64,000 nucleotides of DNA from Flavobacterium phragmitis (GTDB lineage Bacteria; Bacteroidota; Bacteroidia; Flavobacteriales; Flavobacteriaceae), in contig NZ_FOMH01000006.1 in assembly GCF_900112575.1 (NCBI RefSeq), positions 124,001 through 188,000 of the forward strand. The letters run 5' to 3'. Under the pieces are notes generated by a model. That model searched no databases, was not told where the DNA came from, and saw nothing but the letters and a program-made list of their open reading frames with translations. Positions 8,862 to 18,946 of this stretch are shown piece by piece. Made by a program: the position numbers and the translations under genes. Position 1 is the first letter of the stretch. Each line of letters starts with the position of its first letter.

Positions 8862-9740
8862 ATGAGCTCTCAAAATGTTTTCACTTTAATCAATCCGCAA
8901 AATGGGAATTTGGCTTTTAAAATTCTTCCTTTTGATGACAACAGCCATTTCGACCATTTACAGCGCAATAATTATTACTCGCTAATTTGGGTCACCAAAG
9001 GAAAAGGCAAGGTAAAAGCCGATTTTGCGGAACATCATTTTGAAGAAAACTCACTTCTCGCCTTTTCGCCTTACCAGCCTTTTATGCTTTGTGTAAATGA
9101 GCCAATTGAAGGAATTGCAATTCATTTTCATCCTGATTTTTATTGCATTCACATGCACCAAAAAGAGGTTTCTTGCAATGGTGTTTTGTTCAATAATATT
9201 TATCAGCCACCGTATGTTCAAGTTACAGAACAAGCAGAGCAGACTTTTAAAATGGTGATTGAACAAATGAAAGCTGAAATCCAGAATGCAGAATTGGCAC
9301 AATATGAGTTATTGATTTCATATTTAAAAATCTTTTTAATTACGGCTTCAAGATTAAAAACAGAACAGTTGGAAGAAATGAAATCGGTTCCAGATTCAAA
9401 AGAGCCTTTGATTCTCCAAAACCTGAAAGATGCAATTGAGCTCAATTTCAAAACCAAACATTCGGCCGGAAATTATGCTGATTTATTAAATATTTCTCCA
9501 AAAGCGTTAGCAAAATTGTCTAAGAATTATTTCAATAAAACCTTAACCGATTTGATTTCGGAAAGAATTATTATTGAAGCCAAAAGAGAACTTTATTTGA
9601 CCAACAAAACGGTAAAAGAAATCGCCTACGAATTAGGCTATGATGACGAACATTATTTCAGCCGTTTCTTTAAAACGAATGCCGATGTTTCGCCACAGAT
9701 TTATCGTGAAACTGTTGGTTTTGGAAAAATGGAAGCTTAG
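8862..9740 (+). CDS. AraC family transcriptional regulator
   Basis: The 292-residue protein has an N-terminal cupin-like sensor (about 1-150, with HFHPDFYCIHMH) and a C-terminal double helix-turn-helix (about 195-285) that ends with YELGYDDEHYFSRFFKTNADVSPQIYR, the AraC signature. An earlier in-frame ATG at 8829 falls inside a hairpin, so I chose the ATG at 8862 (MSSQNV). The likely target is the adjacent AhpD-like gene or itself, by context only. The ligand is unknown. Confidence 0.88.
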   Translation: MSSQNVFTLINPQNGNLAFKILPFDDNSHFDHLQRNNYYSLIWVTKGKGKVKADFAEHHFEENSLLAFSPYQPFMLCVNEPIEGIAIHFHPDFYCIHMHQKEVSCNGVLFNNIYQPPYVQVTEQAEQTFKMVIEQMKAEIQNAELAQYELLISYLKIFLITASRLKTEQLEEMKSVPDSKEPLILQNLKDAIELNFKTKHSAGNYADLLNISPKALAKLSKNYFNKTLTDLISERIIIEAKRELYLTNKTVKEIAYELGYDDEHYFSRFFKTNADVSPQIYRETVGFGKMEA

Positions 9741-9794
9741 TTTAGAGTCGCAGTTTTCAGTCGCAGTCTGCTGATTACTGTAAACTGTTACTGA

Positions 9795-11036
9795 TTACTT
9801 ATTTTTCGCTTCAATCCATTTGGACATGTACATGGTACTTTTATAAGCATGATGCTGGAGCAGATTTCCCATAAAATTATGCAGACGATGACTTCCAGAA
9901 TCGATTAAAAGTGAATTTACCAAAGAAATCAGTTGAGCGGAATAATTGCTTTTTTTATAACATTCATTAATAATTGCAATTCCGTTTTTCTGAGCTTGTT
10001 TCCAAAGATTTTCATCTTGATAAAGCTCAATTGCTTTTTTTGCAAAAACTTCGGGATTATCTTCAATGAAACCATTCCAAGGTAAATTGGCATGCATGGC
10101 TTCAGAACCAATTGAAGTTGTTGCACTTGGCGTTCCGCATTGCATAGCTTCTAATAATTTCCCTTTTAAACCTGCTCCAAAACGAATCGGCGCGAGAACA
10201 ATTCTTGCTTTTTTTACAATTTCATTAGCATCTTTAGCCCTTCCCATTATAAAAAAACCATTTTTAGGCTGATGCAATTGCAAAACTTTTTGCGATGGAT
10301 AGGCGCCGTAAACTTCCAAAACTGCTTCTGGGAATTCTTTTCTCAGCGAAGGCCAAATAGCTTCTTTCATATATTGAATCGTATTCCAATTTGGTTCATG
10401 AAGAAAATTTCCAATGAAAACAAAATTCTTGCGATCTTCAAAAGATGGTAATTTCAGTAGTTCATCTTCCTTCATTTCATCAACTAAAAAAGGAAGATAA
10501 GAAAGTAAAGTTTCATTGATTTTGAAAACCTCTTTCAGAATATTCATTTCAAATTCAGAAATAATCAAAGATAAATCACATCTTAAAATACTCGCAATTT
10601 CGCGTTTTGCGACTTCTTCAGACAATAAATCAGAAAGCTCAAAAGTTCGGTTTTCTTTAAAAGCTTTTTGTCTCGCTGTTCGCAGACAATGTAAATCTTC
10701 GGTATCTAAAATTCGGATTGCTTTTGGGCAGTTTTCAATTACTCTCCATCCAAATTGTTCTTCGACCATAAAGCGATCAAACAAAACAACATCTGGATTT
10801 AATTCTTTTATAAAATCATCAAAACTCGACGAATTGAGTTCGATGCTCCTTTTTATCACTCCAAATTCAGCTAAATCAACCATAAAATCGCTGTCCTGAG
10901 CCGCGCTTGCAAATGTGATTTCAAATCCATTTTCTTTGAAAATAGAAATCAACTGCATCATTCTTCCACCTGCTGCAGAAGACTTTGGCTCGGGCCAGAC
11001 AAACCCAATAATTAAAAGTTTTTTTAGCTGATTCAT
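9795..11036 (-). CDS. Glycosyltransferase, GT4-like
   Basis: The protein of about 413 residues has two Rossmann-like halves. The N-terminus reads KLLIIGFVWPEPKSSAAGGRMMQL, a glycine-rich nucleotide-sugar loop. The second half has FIGNFLHEPNW and GAGLKGKLLEAMQCGTPSATTSIGSEAM, the donor-binding signature of GT4/GT-B enzymes. It probably adds a sugar to a surface glycan. Candidate starts exist at 11090 and 11051. I chose 11036 (MNQLKKL) because a promoter-like TTATTTTG sits immediately before 11051. It is convergent with the AraC gene and stands alone. Confidence 0.82.
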   Translation of the reverse strand: MNQLKKLLIIGFVWPEPKSSAAGGRMMQLISIFKENGFEITFASAAQDSDFMVDLAEFGVIKRSIELNSSSFDDFIKELNPDVVLFDRFMVEEQFGWRVIENCPKAIRILDTEDLHCLRTARQKAFKENRTFELSDLLSEEVAKREIASILRCDLSLIISEFEMNILKEVFKINETLLSYLPFLVDEMKEDELLKLPSFEDRKNFVFIGNFLHEPNWNTIQYMKEAIWPSLRKEFPEAVLEVYGAYPSQKVLQLHQPKNGFFIMGRAKDANEIVKKARIVLAPIRFGAGLKGKLLEAMQCGTPSATTSIGSEAMHANLPWNGFIEDNPEVFAKKAIELYQDENLWKQAQKNGIAIINECYKKSNYSAQLISLVNSLLIDSGSHRLHNFMGNLLQHHAYKSTMYMSKWIEAKNK

Positions 11037-11152
11037 CGTAATTGGTTTCATCTTACAAAATAATACTTTTTTCCGCGGATTTGCACCCAATTAACCAATA
11101 TTCGGTCACAAAAAAACACTAATTTTGTACCATCTAAAAATGTTGGGAAATC

Positions 11153-11734
11153 ATGTTGGGATTAAAATTAGCTACAGACCCTCGCTGGGTAAATATTGTT
11201 GAGTCAAATATCGAAGAAATTTTAACGGATCACGCTTGGTGTGAACAAAAGGCAGCTTCAAATGCCATCAGTATTGTCACTTATAACTCTGAAATCGAAG
11301 AATTGGTAACCGAAATGCTTGAAATTGCAAGAGAAGAACTAGAACATTTTCAAATGGTCCACAACATTATAAAACAACGCGGACTTACTTTAGGCCGCGA
11401 GCGTAAAGATCATTATGTAAATGAACTTTTTAAATTTATGAAAAAAGACGGAAGCCGACGAGACGCTCTTTGCGACCGATTATTGTTTTCGGCCATGATT
11501 GAAGCAAGAAGCTGTGAGCGTTTTAAAGTGCTTTCCGAAAATATTAAAGATGAAGAATTAGCAAAATTCTACAGAGATTTAATGATTTCTGAAGCCGGAC
11601 ATTACACAACATTTTTAGGATTCGCCAGAAAATATCAAGACAATATTGACATTGATAAAAGATGGAAAGAATGGATTGAATATGAAGGTTCTATTATTAC
11701 CAATTATGGTAAAAGTGAAACCGTACACGGATAA
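11153..11734 (+). CDS. miaE: tRNA-(ms2io6A)-hydroxylase MiaE-like
   Basis: The 193-residue four-helix diiron protein shows ferritin-like ligand pairs (EELEHF, EARSCERF, SEAGHYTTF). MiaE hydroxylates the isopentenyl group of modified adenosine 37 in tRNA. The start MLGLKLATDPRWVNI is the usual family start, and a promoter-like TAATTTTG lies at 11120-11127. The AsmA-like gene follows after 51 bases in the same direction. Confidence 0.9.
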   Translation: MLGLKLATDPRWVNIVESNIEEILTDHAWCEQKAASNAISIVTYNSEIEELVTEMLEIAREELEHFQMVHNIIKQRGLTLGRERKDHYVNELFKFMKKDGSRRDALCDRLLFSAMIEARSCERFKVLSENIKDEELAKFYRDLMISEAGHYTTFLGFARKYQDNIDIDKRWKEWIEYEGSIITNYGKSETVHG

Positions 11735-11785
11735 ATCATACTCGCTTTTTGACATCATTTTACACTTTAACACCCACAATTCGTT

Positions 11786-14545
11786 ATGCAAAAAAGTAAA
11801 TCCAGATCAATCGTATTTAAAATTGCGAAGTATACCGGAATCACTTTAGCTGTTCTTTTAGGATTACTATTTTTAACGCCTATCGTTTTTGAAGATCAGA
11901 TTAAGGAACAAATTAAGAAAACAGCTAACGAAAGATTAAGCGCAGAGCTTAATTATTCTGATGTTTCAGTTTCTTTTTTCCGTCATTTCCCTTCTTTAAC
12001 TTTAACATTAGACAATTTAAGTCTTAATGGTTCGGCTCCATACAAAAACGAAAAATTTATCACAGCGAAAGAGGTTTCTTTTGGAATTAACGTTGCTAGT
12101 TTGATTTTTAGTAAATCGGTAAAAATCGATCAGATTTATTTGTCCGATTCTTTTATCAATGTAAAGGTGAATTCAAACGGAGAAGCTAATTACAACATTT
12201 ACAAATCACAGGAACAGGCTTCAAAATCGAAAGACAGCAGTGATACTGCATTAAAACTAGAGCGAATTGAAATCTTAAACAGTAAAATTGTTTACGATGA
12301 CAAATCGACAAAAGTACATTTTGATGCTTTTGGATTTAATTATTTAGGAAAAGGAGATTTAAACAAAGCCGTTTTTGACTTGTATTCAAAAGCAAAAATC
12401 GAAAAATTAAATATCGTTTATGAAGATGAACCCTATTTAATGAACAAAAAGATTGATGCCGATTTGATTACGAAAGTAAACATTAACTCGCTTTCGTTCT
12501 TTTTCCAGCAGAACAACTTAAAAATCAATCAGCTTTTGGTGGATTTTAAAGGGAAATTTGATATCCTGAAAGATGGTTACAATATGGATTTTGTAATTAA
12601 ATCGGACAACAGCAAGTTGTACGATGTTTTTACCGCTTTTCCTCCAAAATACATTACTTGGCTTGCCCAAACTGAATTAAAAGGAAACACAAACCTTCTT
12701 TTTACTTTAAAAGGAAAATACATTACATCACAAAATATAGCTCCAGACCTTAATTTAGACGTAAAAATCAATGATGGATTTGTGAATTATAATAAAAGTG
12801 CCTTTCCGGTTTCTAATTTAAATTTAGACATCAAAACAAAAGTTCCGTCTTTAAATCCGGACTTAGTTATTGTTGATGCTCAAAACTTATCTTTAAATAT
12901 CAATCAGGATTATTTAAAATCTAAGTTTATTGTTAAAGGTGTAAATACACCGGATATTAATGGCGATTTTAAAGCTAAAATTGATCTTGAAAAACTAGTT
13001 AACGCACTTGGAATTCCTGATATAAAACTAAAAGGATCTTTAGTAAGCGATATCAAAACAAACGGAGTATTCGATCAAAAAAACAAACGTTTTCCGGTAA
13101 CTAATGGTACAATTAATCTGGAAAATGGTTATTTGAAAACACCTTATTATCCAAATCCGATTACGAATATTACCATCAAATCTAAAATTGAGAATCAAAA
13201 AGGAACTTTTCAGGATTTGAAAGTAAACCTAAAACCAACTCAGTTTACTTTTGAAGGAAAACCTGTTTTTGTGGAAGCCGACCTTAGCAATTTTGATGAT
13301 TTGACTTATGACGTAAAAGCAAAAGGCGAATTGGACGTTAATAAAATCTATAAAGTTTTCTCTCAAAAAGGACTTGACTTAGATGGTTTTGTAAAAGCCG
13401 ATTTGGTTTTAAAAGGAAAACAAAGCGATGCTGAAAAAGGAAATTACAGCAAATTACACAACAAAGGAACTCTTGAATTGAGAAATATCGGAATTGCCTC
13501 AGAATTCCTTCCAAAGAAATTTGTTATCAAAGAAGGGATTTTCAAAATCAATCAAGATAAAATGTCGTTCAATAATTTCTTAGCCGCTTACGGACAGTCT
13601 GATTTTAAAATGAACGGTTATTTGCAAAATGTAATCAACTATGTAACAACAAAAACGGGTGTTTTACGTGGCTCTTTTAAAGTTTCGGCAAGATATATCA
13701 ATGTAGATGAATTTATGTCTAATGCACCGGAAGACACACCTGTAACACAGACTCAAAACCCTGCTCAGAAAAAAGAAACAACGACAAACGAAACTGGCGT
13801 AATCGTTATTCCAACCAACTTAGATTTGCAATTATTAGCAAATGCACAAAAAGTAAATTTTGATAAACTGACCTTAAACAAAGCCACTGGAAATCTGAAA
13901 ATGAACAAAGGAAAGCTGACAATGCAGAACACAGGCTTCGATCTAATTGGATGCAAGGTTGATATGAATGCCAATTACCAAGCTGTAACAACTAAAAAAG
14001 CCAATTTTGACTACGCTATAAAAGCTAATGATTTTGATATTAAAAGAGCTTACAATGAAATTGAAGTTTTTAGAAAAATGGCCAGTGCCGCAGAAAAAGC
14101 ACAAGGAATTGTTTCTTTAGATTACAAATTAAAAGGACGTTTAAATTCAAAAATGGAACCAGTTTATCCTTCGCTTGTTGGAGGCGGAACACTTTCTGTA
14201 AAAGATGTAAAAGTCCGTGGACTGAAAATGTTTAATGCAGTCAGCAAACAAACCAGTTCTGAAAAAATGAAAAATCCAGATCTTTCAAAAGTAGATATAA
14301 AAACTACAGTTAAGAATAATATTATAACCGTTGATCGTTTTAAATTTAAATTTGCTGGCTTTAGACCAAGAATCGAAGGAACAACAAGCCTGGACGGAAA
14401 ACTGAACTTAAAAATGCGCTTAGGACTTCCCCCATTAGGTATCTTTGGAATTCCGTTAACGGTTACAGGAACTCAGGATAATCCTAAAGTAAAAGTGGGA
14501 CGTAAAACTGAGGATTTGGAGGAAACGAAAGATACTGAGGATTAA
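11786..14545 (+). CDS. AsmA-like membrane protein
   Basis: The 919-residue protein has one N-terminal membrane segment (about 13-33) followed by a long beta-rich periplasmic region. The early part (FFRHFPSLTLTLDNLSL) and the late part (YKLKGRLNSKMEPVYPSLVGGGTLSV ... KFKFAGFRPRIEGTTSLDG) match the AsmA N and C regions. AsmA/TamB-like proteins of the VPS13-like group are thought to carry lipid between the inner and outer membranes. A low-complexity stretch PVTQTQNPAQKKETTTNE (about 651-668) splits two folded parts. It may be cotranscribed with miaE. Confidence 0.85.
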   Translation: MQKSKSRSIVFKIAKYTGITLAVLLGLLFLTPIVFEDQIKEQIKKTANERLSAELNYSDVSVSFFRHFPSLTLTLDNLSLNGSAPYKNEKFITAKEVSFGINVASLIFSKSVKIDQIYLSDSFINVKVNSNGEANYNIYKSQEQASKSKDSSDTALKLERIEILNSKIVYDDKSTKVHFDAFGFNYLGKGDLNKAVFDLYSKAKIEKLNIVYEDEPYLMNKKIDADLITKVNINSLSFFFQQNNLKINQLLVDFKGKFDILKDGYNMDFVIKSDNSKLYDVFTAFPPKYITWLAQTELKGNTNLLFTLKGKYITSQNIAPDLNLDVKINDGFVNYNKSAFPVSNLNLDIKTKVPSLNPDLVIVDAQNLSLNINQDYLKSKFIVKGVNTPDINGDFKAKIDLEKLVNALGIPDIKLKGSLVSDIKTNGVFDQKNKRFPVTNGTINLENGYLKTPYYPNPITNITIKSKIENQKGTFQDLKVNLKPTQFTFEGKPVFVEADLSNFDDLTYDVKAKGELDVNKIYKVFSQKGLDLDGFVKADLVLKGKQSDAEKGNYSKLHNKGTLELRNIGIASEFLPKKFVIKEGIFKINQDKMSFNNFLAAYGQSDFKMNGYLQNVINYVTTKTGVLRGSFKVSARYINVDEFMSNAPEDTPVTQTQNPAQKKETTTNETGVIVIPTNLDLQLLANAQKVNFDKLTLNKATGNLKMNKGKLTMQNTGFDLIGCKVDMNANYQAVTTKKANFDYAIKANDFDIKRAYNEIEVFRKMASAAEKAQGIVSLDYKLKGRLNSKMEPVYPSLVGGGTLSVKDVKVRGLKMFNAVSKQTSSEKMKNPDLSKVDIKTTVKNNIITVDRFKFKFAGFRPRIEGTTSLDGKLNLKMRLGLPPLGIFGIPLTVTGTQDNPKVKVGRKTEDLEETKDTED

Positions 14546-14641
14546 ATCTCAATTTTGAAATTCCAAATTCCAATCTTTTTGCTAAAGCTCGAATCCAAAT
14601 TCCCTTTTTTCAAATAAAGCATTCCAAAAGTTTTAATAAAA

Positions 14642-15097
14642 ATGGTCTTCAAAAGAATAAAAATAGTTTTAATAATAATTGCGAATTTAGGATTCTTATG
14701 GGCTATTTACAACATGTTTTATTACAAAAAAGCTTCTTTTGACACTTCTGAAAAAGCCCAAATAAGCACAGATAAGATAATCAAAATAAGTAGCGAGGCA
14801 GGAAACTGGGAATGGAATAAAATAAATTATGATTTTTACAAAGAATTCTATTTTGACTTAAACAAAAATGAAATCATTGAATTTTGCAAGATTGCAAATT
14901 CGTCAAATGCAAAATATATTGAAAACATTCGAGCCGAAAAATGGATTGAAATAGAAATCAAAGAAAACACATCTAAAACAACAATATATTTGAAACAGAA
15001 TATTGAAAATGAAGTGTACTTTGAAATCAATCACAAAACTTTCGAAGGAAAAGAATTAGAAAAATATATTCAAAAACATATAAGAGAGCAGCTTTAA
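14642..15097 (+). CDS. Hypothetical single-span membrane protein
   Basis: The protein has 151 residues, a membrane segment at about 7-25 and an exported, charged domain rich in Lys, Glu and Asn. I do not recognise a family. Codon use is strongly AT-biased compared with neighbours, and hydrophilic residues alternate with aromatics. It lies downstream of the AsmA-like gene after a 96-base gap, so a shared transcript is possible. A hairpin terminator follows at 15148. Confidence 0.65.
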   Translation: MVFKRIKIVLIIIANLGFLWAIYNMFYYKKASFDTSEKAQISTDKIIKISSEAGNWEWNKINYDFYKEFYFDLNKNEIIEFCKIANSSNAKYIENIRAEKWIEIEIKENTSKTTIYLKQNIENEVYFEINHKTFEGKELEKYIQKHIREQL

Positions 15098-15147
15098 AAT
15101 CAAAATATTATAGAATAAAATTCCAAATATTTGAAGCATCAATTCCA

Positions 15148-15188
15148 AACCTTTGTCAAAGTTTAAAACTTTGACAAAGGTTTTTTCT
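15148..15188 (+). terminator. Terminator of the miaE-asmA-hypothetical unit
   Basis: The arms AACCTTTGTCAAAGTTT and AAACTTTGACAAAGGTT form a long stem, then TTTTTCTTTTT. A closely similar terminator is used at 21022-21062. Confidence 0.85.
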
Positions 15189-15200
15189 TTTTACAGATAA

Positions 15201-16496
15201 TTAAATTGCAAATAATAGTTTAGAAAAATATAAAATTCCCTGCCCTAAAGACCATAATAAAGCAGCAAGCCCCAACAATTTCCAAGCCCAAGAATTCCCT
15301 CTTTTCCAACTCGAAAAGAAAGAGAAAATCTCCAAGTATTTTAAAATTACAAACACACAGCTTCCTGTCAACGAAAACCAGATTATTTCATTTGAATTAA
15401 TTTGATAGCCATACAGAAACATTAAAACAAGAAAAAGAACAACAACAAACTGCAAGTAATAATAGTTTCCTAAGTTATACTTATGATTCTCTTTTGAGGA
15501 TAAAATGAGAAACGCAAAAATCTCCAAACTTATGAATGCTGCAATAACATTGTAAAAAACAGCATTCCATTGCAAAATCAAAACAACCGTCAAAATAACT
15601 GCTATAACTGTACACGCGCCAAGAGAATCAATACTTCTTGCACGATAGCCATCATTCTTAAAAGGAAATAAAATGGGATAAATATATTTTTCTAAAATAC
15701 GCCAAAAAGGCAATGCATAAAAAGAAGCAATTCCTGAAATTACAATTTCATAATTATAAAAAACATCAGCAGGAACTTTATACAAAACATAAGAAAGAGC
15801 CAATGTCACCAAAACAGCTGGCAGACATATTGTTTTTATGGTTTCCCACGGATCTTTTCCCCAGAAATTATTTTCTATTTCTAAAACATATTTTTTTACC
15901 CAATATTCTTTGGTAAACAAAGCTGTAGACTGACTCCATAACAAGAACAATCCTAAATGAATAATTACGGTTCGCACTACAAAATCTTCAATAGAAACTG
16001 CATAAAACACACAAGCGATTCCAACTATCAACAATTCACAGGTCAATAATAAAGGAGAAAACAAATACCTTAAAACAGGCTCTAAACGCTTAAGAAGAAA
16101 TCCAATTAATAAACTCCAATACTTTTTAAAAAGCGCAATAACAGCACAAATGGCTATAAAAGCCGACAAATAAAACATCCAATTGGTCAGCAATTGCGTC
16201 TGCATCCAGATTTGAACTGCGGAATTTTTTTGAGGCTTATAAACAATAGTGGAATTTTCAAAAATCTGCTTTGCTAGTTCATCTCTCGTTTCTGCATCGA
16301 ATTCTGAAAACTGATTTTTATTTCCCTGCCAGAAATGATCTGTTTTACAGCCGTTTCTTTTTAGGACTTCAAATTCATATAAAATAGTTCTTTGTTTCTC
16401 ATTTAAAGAACTTAAATGACTTCCAATGTTCTCTGAAGATGTTTTTGCATAAGCACTAAGACAACACAACAAGAGCAACAATAATATCTTTTTCAA
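15201..16496 (-). CDS. Hypothetical polytopic membrane protein
   Basis: The protein is about 431 residues long with a signal peptide (MKKILLLLLLCCLSAYA), a periplasmic region of about 95 residues with one pair-less Cys (RNGCKTDHFWQG), and then about nine to ten hydrophobic spans to the C-terminus. No ATG is available. The TTG at 16496 gives a normal signal peptide, and a further in-frame TTG lies at 16523. I do not recognise a family. It is alone, between a terminator and the convergent-facing rpmA unit. Confidence 0.6.
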   Translation of the reverse strand: MKKILLLLLLCCLSAYAKTSSENIGSHLSSLNEKQRTILYEFEVLKRNGCKTDHFWQGNKNQFSEFDAETRDELAKQIFENSTIVYKPQKNSAVQIWMQTQLLTNWMFYLSAFIAICAVIALFKKYWSLLIGFLLKRLEPVLRYLFSPLLLTCELLIVGIACVFYAVSIEDFVVRTVIIHLGLFLLWSQSTALFTKEYWVKKYVLEIENNFWGKDPWETIKTICLPAVLVTLALSYVLYKVPADVFYNYEIVISGIASFYALPFWRILEKYIYPILFPFKNDGYRARSIDSLGACTVIAVILTVVLILQWNAVFYNVIAAFISLEIFAFLILSSKENHKYNLGNYYYLQFVVVLFLVLMFLYGYQINSNEIIWFSLTGSCVFVILKYLEIFSFFSSWKRGNSWAWKLLGLAALLWSLGQGILYFSKLLFAI

Positions 16497-16562
16497 ACTT
16501 TCTTTGTTTAAGAGGCAAAACAAATGTAAGTTTTAAAGTCTTCCTAAAAAAGTTATAGAAAT

Positions 16563-16596
16563 AAAAAAAACCCGATCATTTCTGAACGGGTTTTAT
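16563..16596 (-). terminator. Terminator of the rplU-rpmA operon
   Basis: On the minus strand the stem AAAACCCGTTCA / TGATCGGGTTTT (one mismatch) is followed by eight T shortly after the rpmA stop. Confidence 0.8.
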
Positions 16597-16615
16597 AAAA
16601 AGTAATCTATGCTTA

Positions 16616-16876
16616 TTATGCCTCGAATGGGATAATAGATACATAAGATTTGTTATCTCTTTTCTTTTGGAACTTAACAACTCCATCAACTTTAGCATGT
16701 AAAGTGTGATCTTTACTGATGTAAACGTTTTCACCTGGATTGTGTTTTGAACCTCTTTGTCTAACGATGATGTTCCCAGCAATGGCAGCTTGTCCACCAT
16801 AAATCTTAACGCCTAGACGTTTTGATTCTGATTCTCTACCATTCTTCGAACTACCGACACCTTTCTTGTGAGCCAT
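16616..16876 (-). CDS. rpmA: 50S ribosomal protein L27
   Basis: The 86-residue protein starts [20 protein letters not shown] (here [13 protein letters not shown]), the invariant N-terminal tail that reaches the peptidyl-transferase centre. There is no Firmicute-type cleavable extension. It follows rplU after 24 bases, the near-universal L21-L27 gene pair, and shares its promoter and terminator. Confidence 0.98.
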   Translation of the reverse strand: MAHKKGVGSSKNGRESESKRLGVKIYGGQAAIAGNIIVRQRGSKHNPGENVYISKDHTLHAKVDGVVKFQKKRDNKSYVSIIPFEA

Positions 16877-16900
16877 GACGTATGAGTTTAAATATTGTTA

Positions 16901-17338
16901 TTATTCTTTAGTAGCTTCTTTTTTTGCTTTTGGAGCTGCTTTTTTTGCTTTTGGAGCTTCTACTTCTTCAGTAGCCGCTTCTTCTGCTACAACTGCTTTT
17001 TTAGCTGCTGCTTTTTTAGTTCCTCCTGCTGCAGAAATACCTTCAATTACAATTTGTGTAAGATATTGTCTGTGACCATTTCTTTTTTTGTATCCTTTTC
17101 TTCTTTTCTTTTTGAAAACGATAACTTTATCACCTTTTAAGTGTTGTAACACTTTAGCTTCTACTGAAGCACCTTCTATAGCTGGGGCGCCTAAAGTTAC
17201 ATTTCCGTTATCATCTAATAAAAGAACTTTGTCAAAAGTAACTTTTGAACCTTCTTCGTTAGCTAAACGGTGAACATAAACCTTTAAGTCTTTGCTTACT
17301 TTAAATTGTTGCCCTGCTATCTCTACGATTGCATACAT
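16901..17338 (-). CDS. rplU: 50S ribosomal protein L21 with Lys/Ala-rich tail
   Basis: Residues 1-103 are a complete L21 (MYAIVEIAGQQFKV ... KKRRKGYKKRNGHRQ, the 23S-binding motif). After that comes a tail of about 40 residues made of Lys, Ala and Glu (KKAAAKKAVVAEEAATEEVE...), low-complexity and probably disordered. Such tails are common in Bacteroidota L21. A two-box promoter lies 31-60 bases upstream, and rpmA follows. Confidence 0.97.
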   Translation of the reverse strand: MYAIVEIAGQQFKVSKDLKVYVHRLANEEGSKVTFDKVLLLDDNGNVTLGAPAIEGASVEAKVLQHLKGDKVIVFKKKRRKGYKKRNGHRQYLTQIVIEGISAAGGTKKAAAKKAVVAEEAATEEVEAPKAKKAAPKAKKEATKE

Positions 17339-17368
17339 ATCAAATTGATTTATTGAATTTTAAGGTTG

Positions 17369-17398
17369 CAAATATACAACTAATAATTTACTATGCAA
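17369..17398 (-). promoter_or_regulatory. Promoter of rplU-rpmA
   Basis: On the minus strand TTGC (17395-17398) and TATATTTG (17369-17376) are 18 bases apart, a good match to the flavobacterial consensus. Transcription should begin about 10-15 bases further on, giving a leader of roughly 20 bases. Confidence 0.65.
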
Positions 17399-17611
17399 CC
17401 TGTAAAAGCAAAAATATTTCATTCTCAAAAAACACTGTATATCAAGCACTTTTACGATAGAATTTTAATTTATTTAAAGTAAAAGACTGTTAAAATAATA
17501 TCTAATTATAAACAAATCTGCAATTGATAATTAAAAAAAACTATTTTTGATGTAACTAAAATCAACTCTAGTCAACCTACTCTTGTTTGATATTTAAAAT
17601 TATTAATCTTT

Positions 17612-18934
17612 ATGAAAAAATCACTAATGATGTTAAGTGCTGCATTAATGCTTGGCGGAGTAGCTCATGCTCAAAAAGTAGCTTTTGAGGAATACAATTT
17701 AGATAATGGACTGCATGTTATTTTACACAACGATCCTTCTGCTCCTGTTGTCATTACATCAGTAATGTATCATGTGGGATCAAAAGACGAACGTCCTGAC
17801 AGAACTGGATTCGCACATTTCTTTGAACACTTATTATTTGAAGGAACACAAAATATCAAACGGGGCGAGTGGATGAAAATCGTTACCGCAAATGGAGGTG
17901 TTAATAACGCTAACACATCTGATGACAGAACGTATTACTATGAAGTTTTTCCTTCTAACAGTTTAGAACTTGGTTTATGGATGGAATCTGAAAGATTAAT
18001 GCATCCTATTATTAACAAAGTTGGTGTTGACACTCAAAATGAGGTTGTAAAAGAAGAAAAGAGAATGCGTTACGATAATCAGCCGTACGGAAATATCTTG
18101 GCAGAGGTTAAGAAAAACATGTTCAAAAACCATCCTTACAGATGGACAACTATTGGATCTATGAAAGATCTGGATGCTGCAACTTTGGAAGAATTTCAGG
18201 CTTTTAATAAAAAATTCTACACACCAAATAATGCCGTTTTAGTCGTAGCTGGAGATTTCGAAAAGGCAAAAACAAAAGAATGGATTCAGAAATACTTTGG
18301 ACCAATTCCAAGAGGCGAAGAGGTTAAAAAACAAACTTTTACCGAAGAGCCAATTACACAAACCATCAAAGCTACTTATGAAGATCCGAACATTCAAATC
18401 CCAATGATCGTGGCTTCGTACAGAACACCCTCAATGAAAACGAGAGATGCACGTGTTTTAGATTTAATTTCTTCTTATTTAAGCGACGGAAAAAGCTCTA
18501 AACTTTATAAAAAAATAGTTGACGACAAAAAAATGGCGCTACAAATTGGCGCTGTTGGATTTAGTCAGGAAGATTACGGAACTTACATTTTATACGGTTT
18601 GCCAATGGCACCCAATACAACTGCAGATATTTTAAAAGAAATAGACGAAGAAATTGTAAAAATCCAAACCGATCTTATTTCTGAAAAAGATTATGAAAAA
18701 CTACAAAACAAATTCGATAATAATTATGTGAATGCAAATTCAAGTGTTGAAGGAATTGCTGAAAATCTTGCTTCTTATTATCTGCTTTATGGTGATGTAA
18801 ATCTAATCAATACAGAAATTGATATTTACCATTCTATCACCAGAGAAGAAATTAGAGAAGTTGCCAAGAAATATTTGAATCCAAATCAACGCTTAATTTT
18901 AGATTACATTCCGACGCCTAAATCTCAAAACTAA
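17612..18934 (+). CDS. M16 family zinc peptidase (active subunit)
   Basis: The 440-residue exported protein (signal peptide about 1-20, ending AHA) has the inverted zinc motif H69-F-F-E72-H73 and a downstream acidic cluster (NEVVKEEKRM, near 146-155) that supplies the third ligand. It is therefore the catalytic half of an M16 pair, acting on peptides in the periplasm. The partner gene starts 12 bases after its stop. A possible -7 box TATTTTTG lies at 17542-17549. Confidence 0.92.
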   Translation: MKKSLMMLSAALMLGGVAHAQKVAFEEYNLDNGLHVILHNDPSAPVVITSVMYHVGSKDERPDRTGFAHFFEHLLFEGTQNIKRGEWMKIVTANGGVNNANTSDDRTYYYEVFPSNSLELGLWMESERLMHPIINKVGVDTQNEVVKEEKRMRYDNQPYGNILAEVKKNMFKNHPYRWTTIGSMKDLDAATLEEFQAFNKKFYTPNNAVLVVAGDFEKAKTKEWIQKYFGPIPRGEEVKKQTFTEEPITQTIKATYEDPNIQIPMIVASYRTPSMKTRDARVLDLISSYLSDGKSSKLYKKIVDDKKMALQIGAVGFSQEDYGTYILYGLPMAPNTTADILKEIDEEIVKIQTDLISEKDYEKLQNKFDNNYVNANSSVEGIAENLASYYLLYGDVNLINTEIDIYHSITREEIREVAKKYLNPNQRLILDYIPTPKSQN

Positions 18935-18946
18935 GAATATCGAATC

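Noticed and set aside
10516..10899. 127-codon ORF on the plus strand
   Set aside because: It lies entirely antisense to the glycosyltransferase gene and looks like a shadow of its codons.
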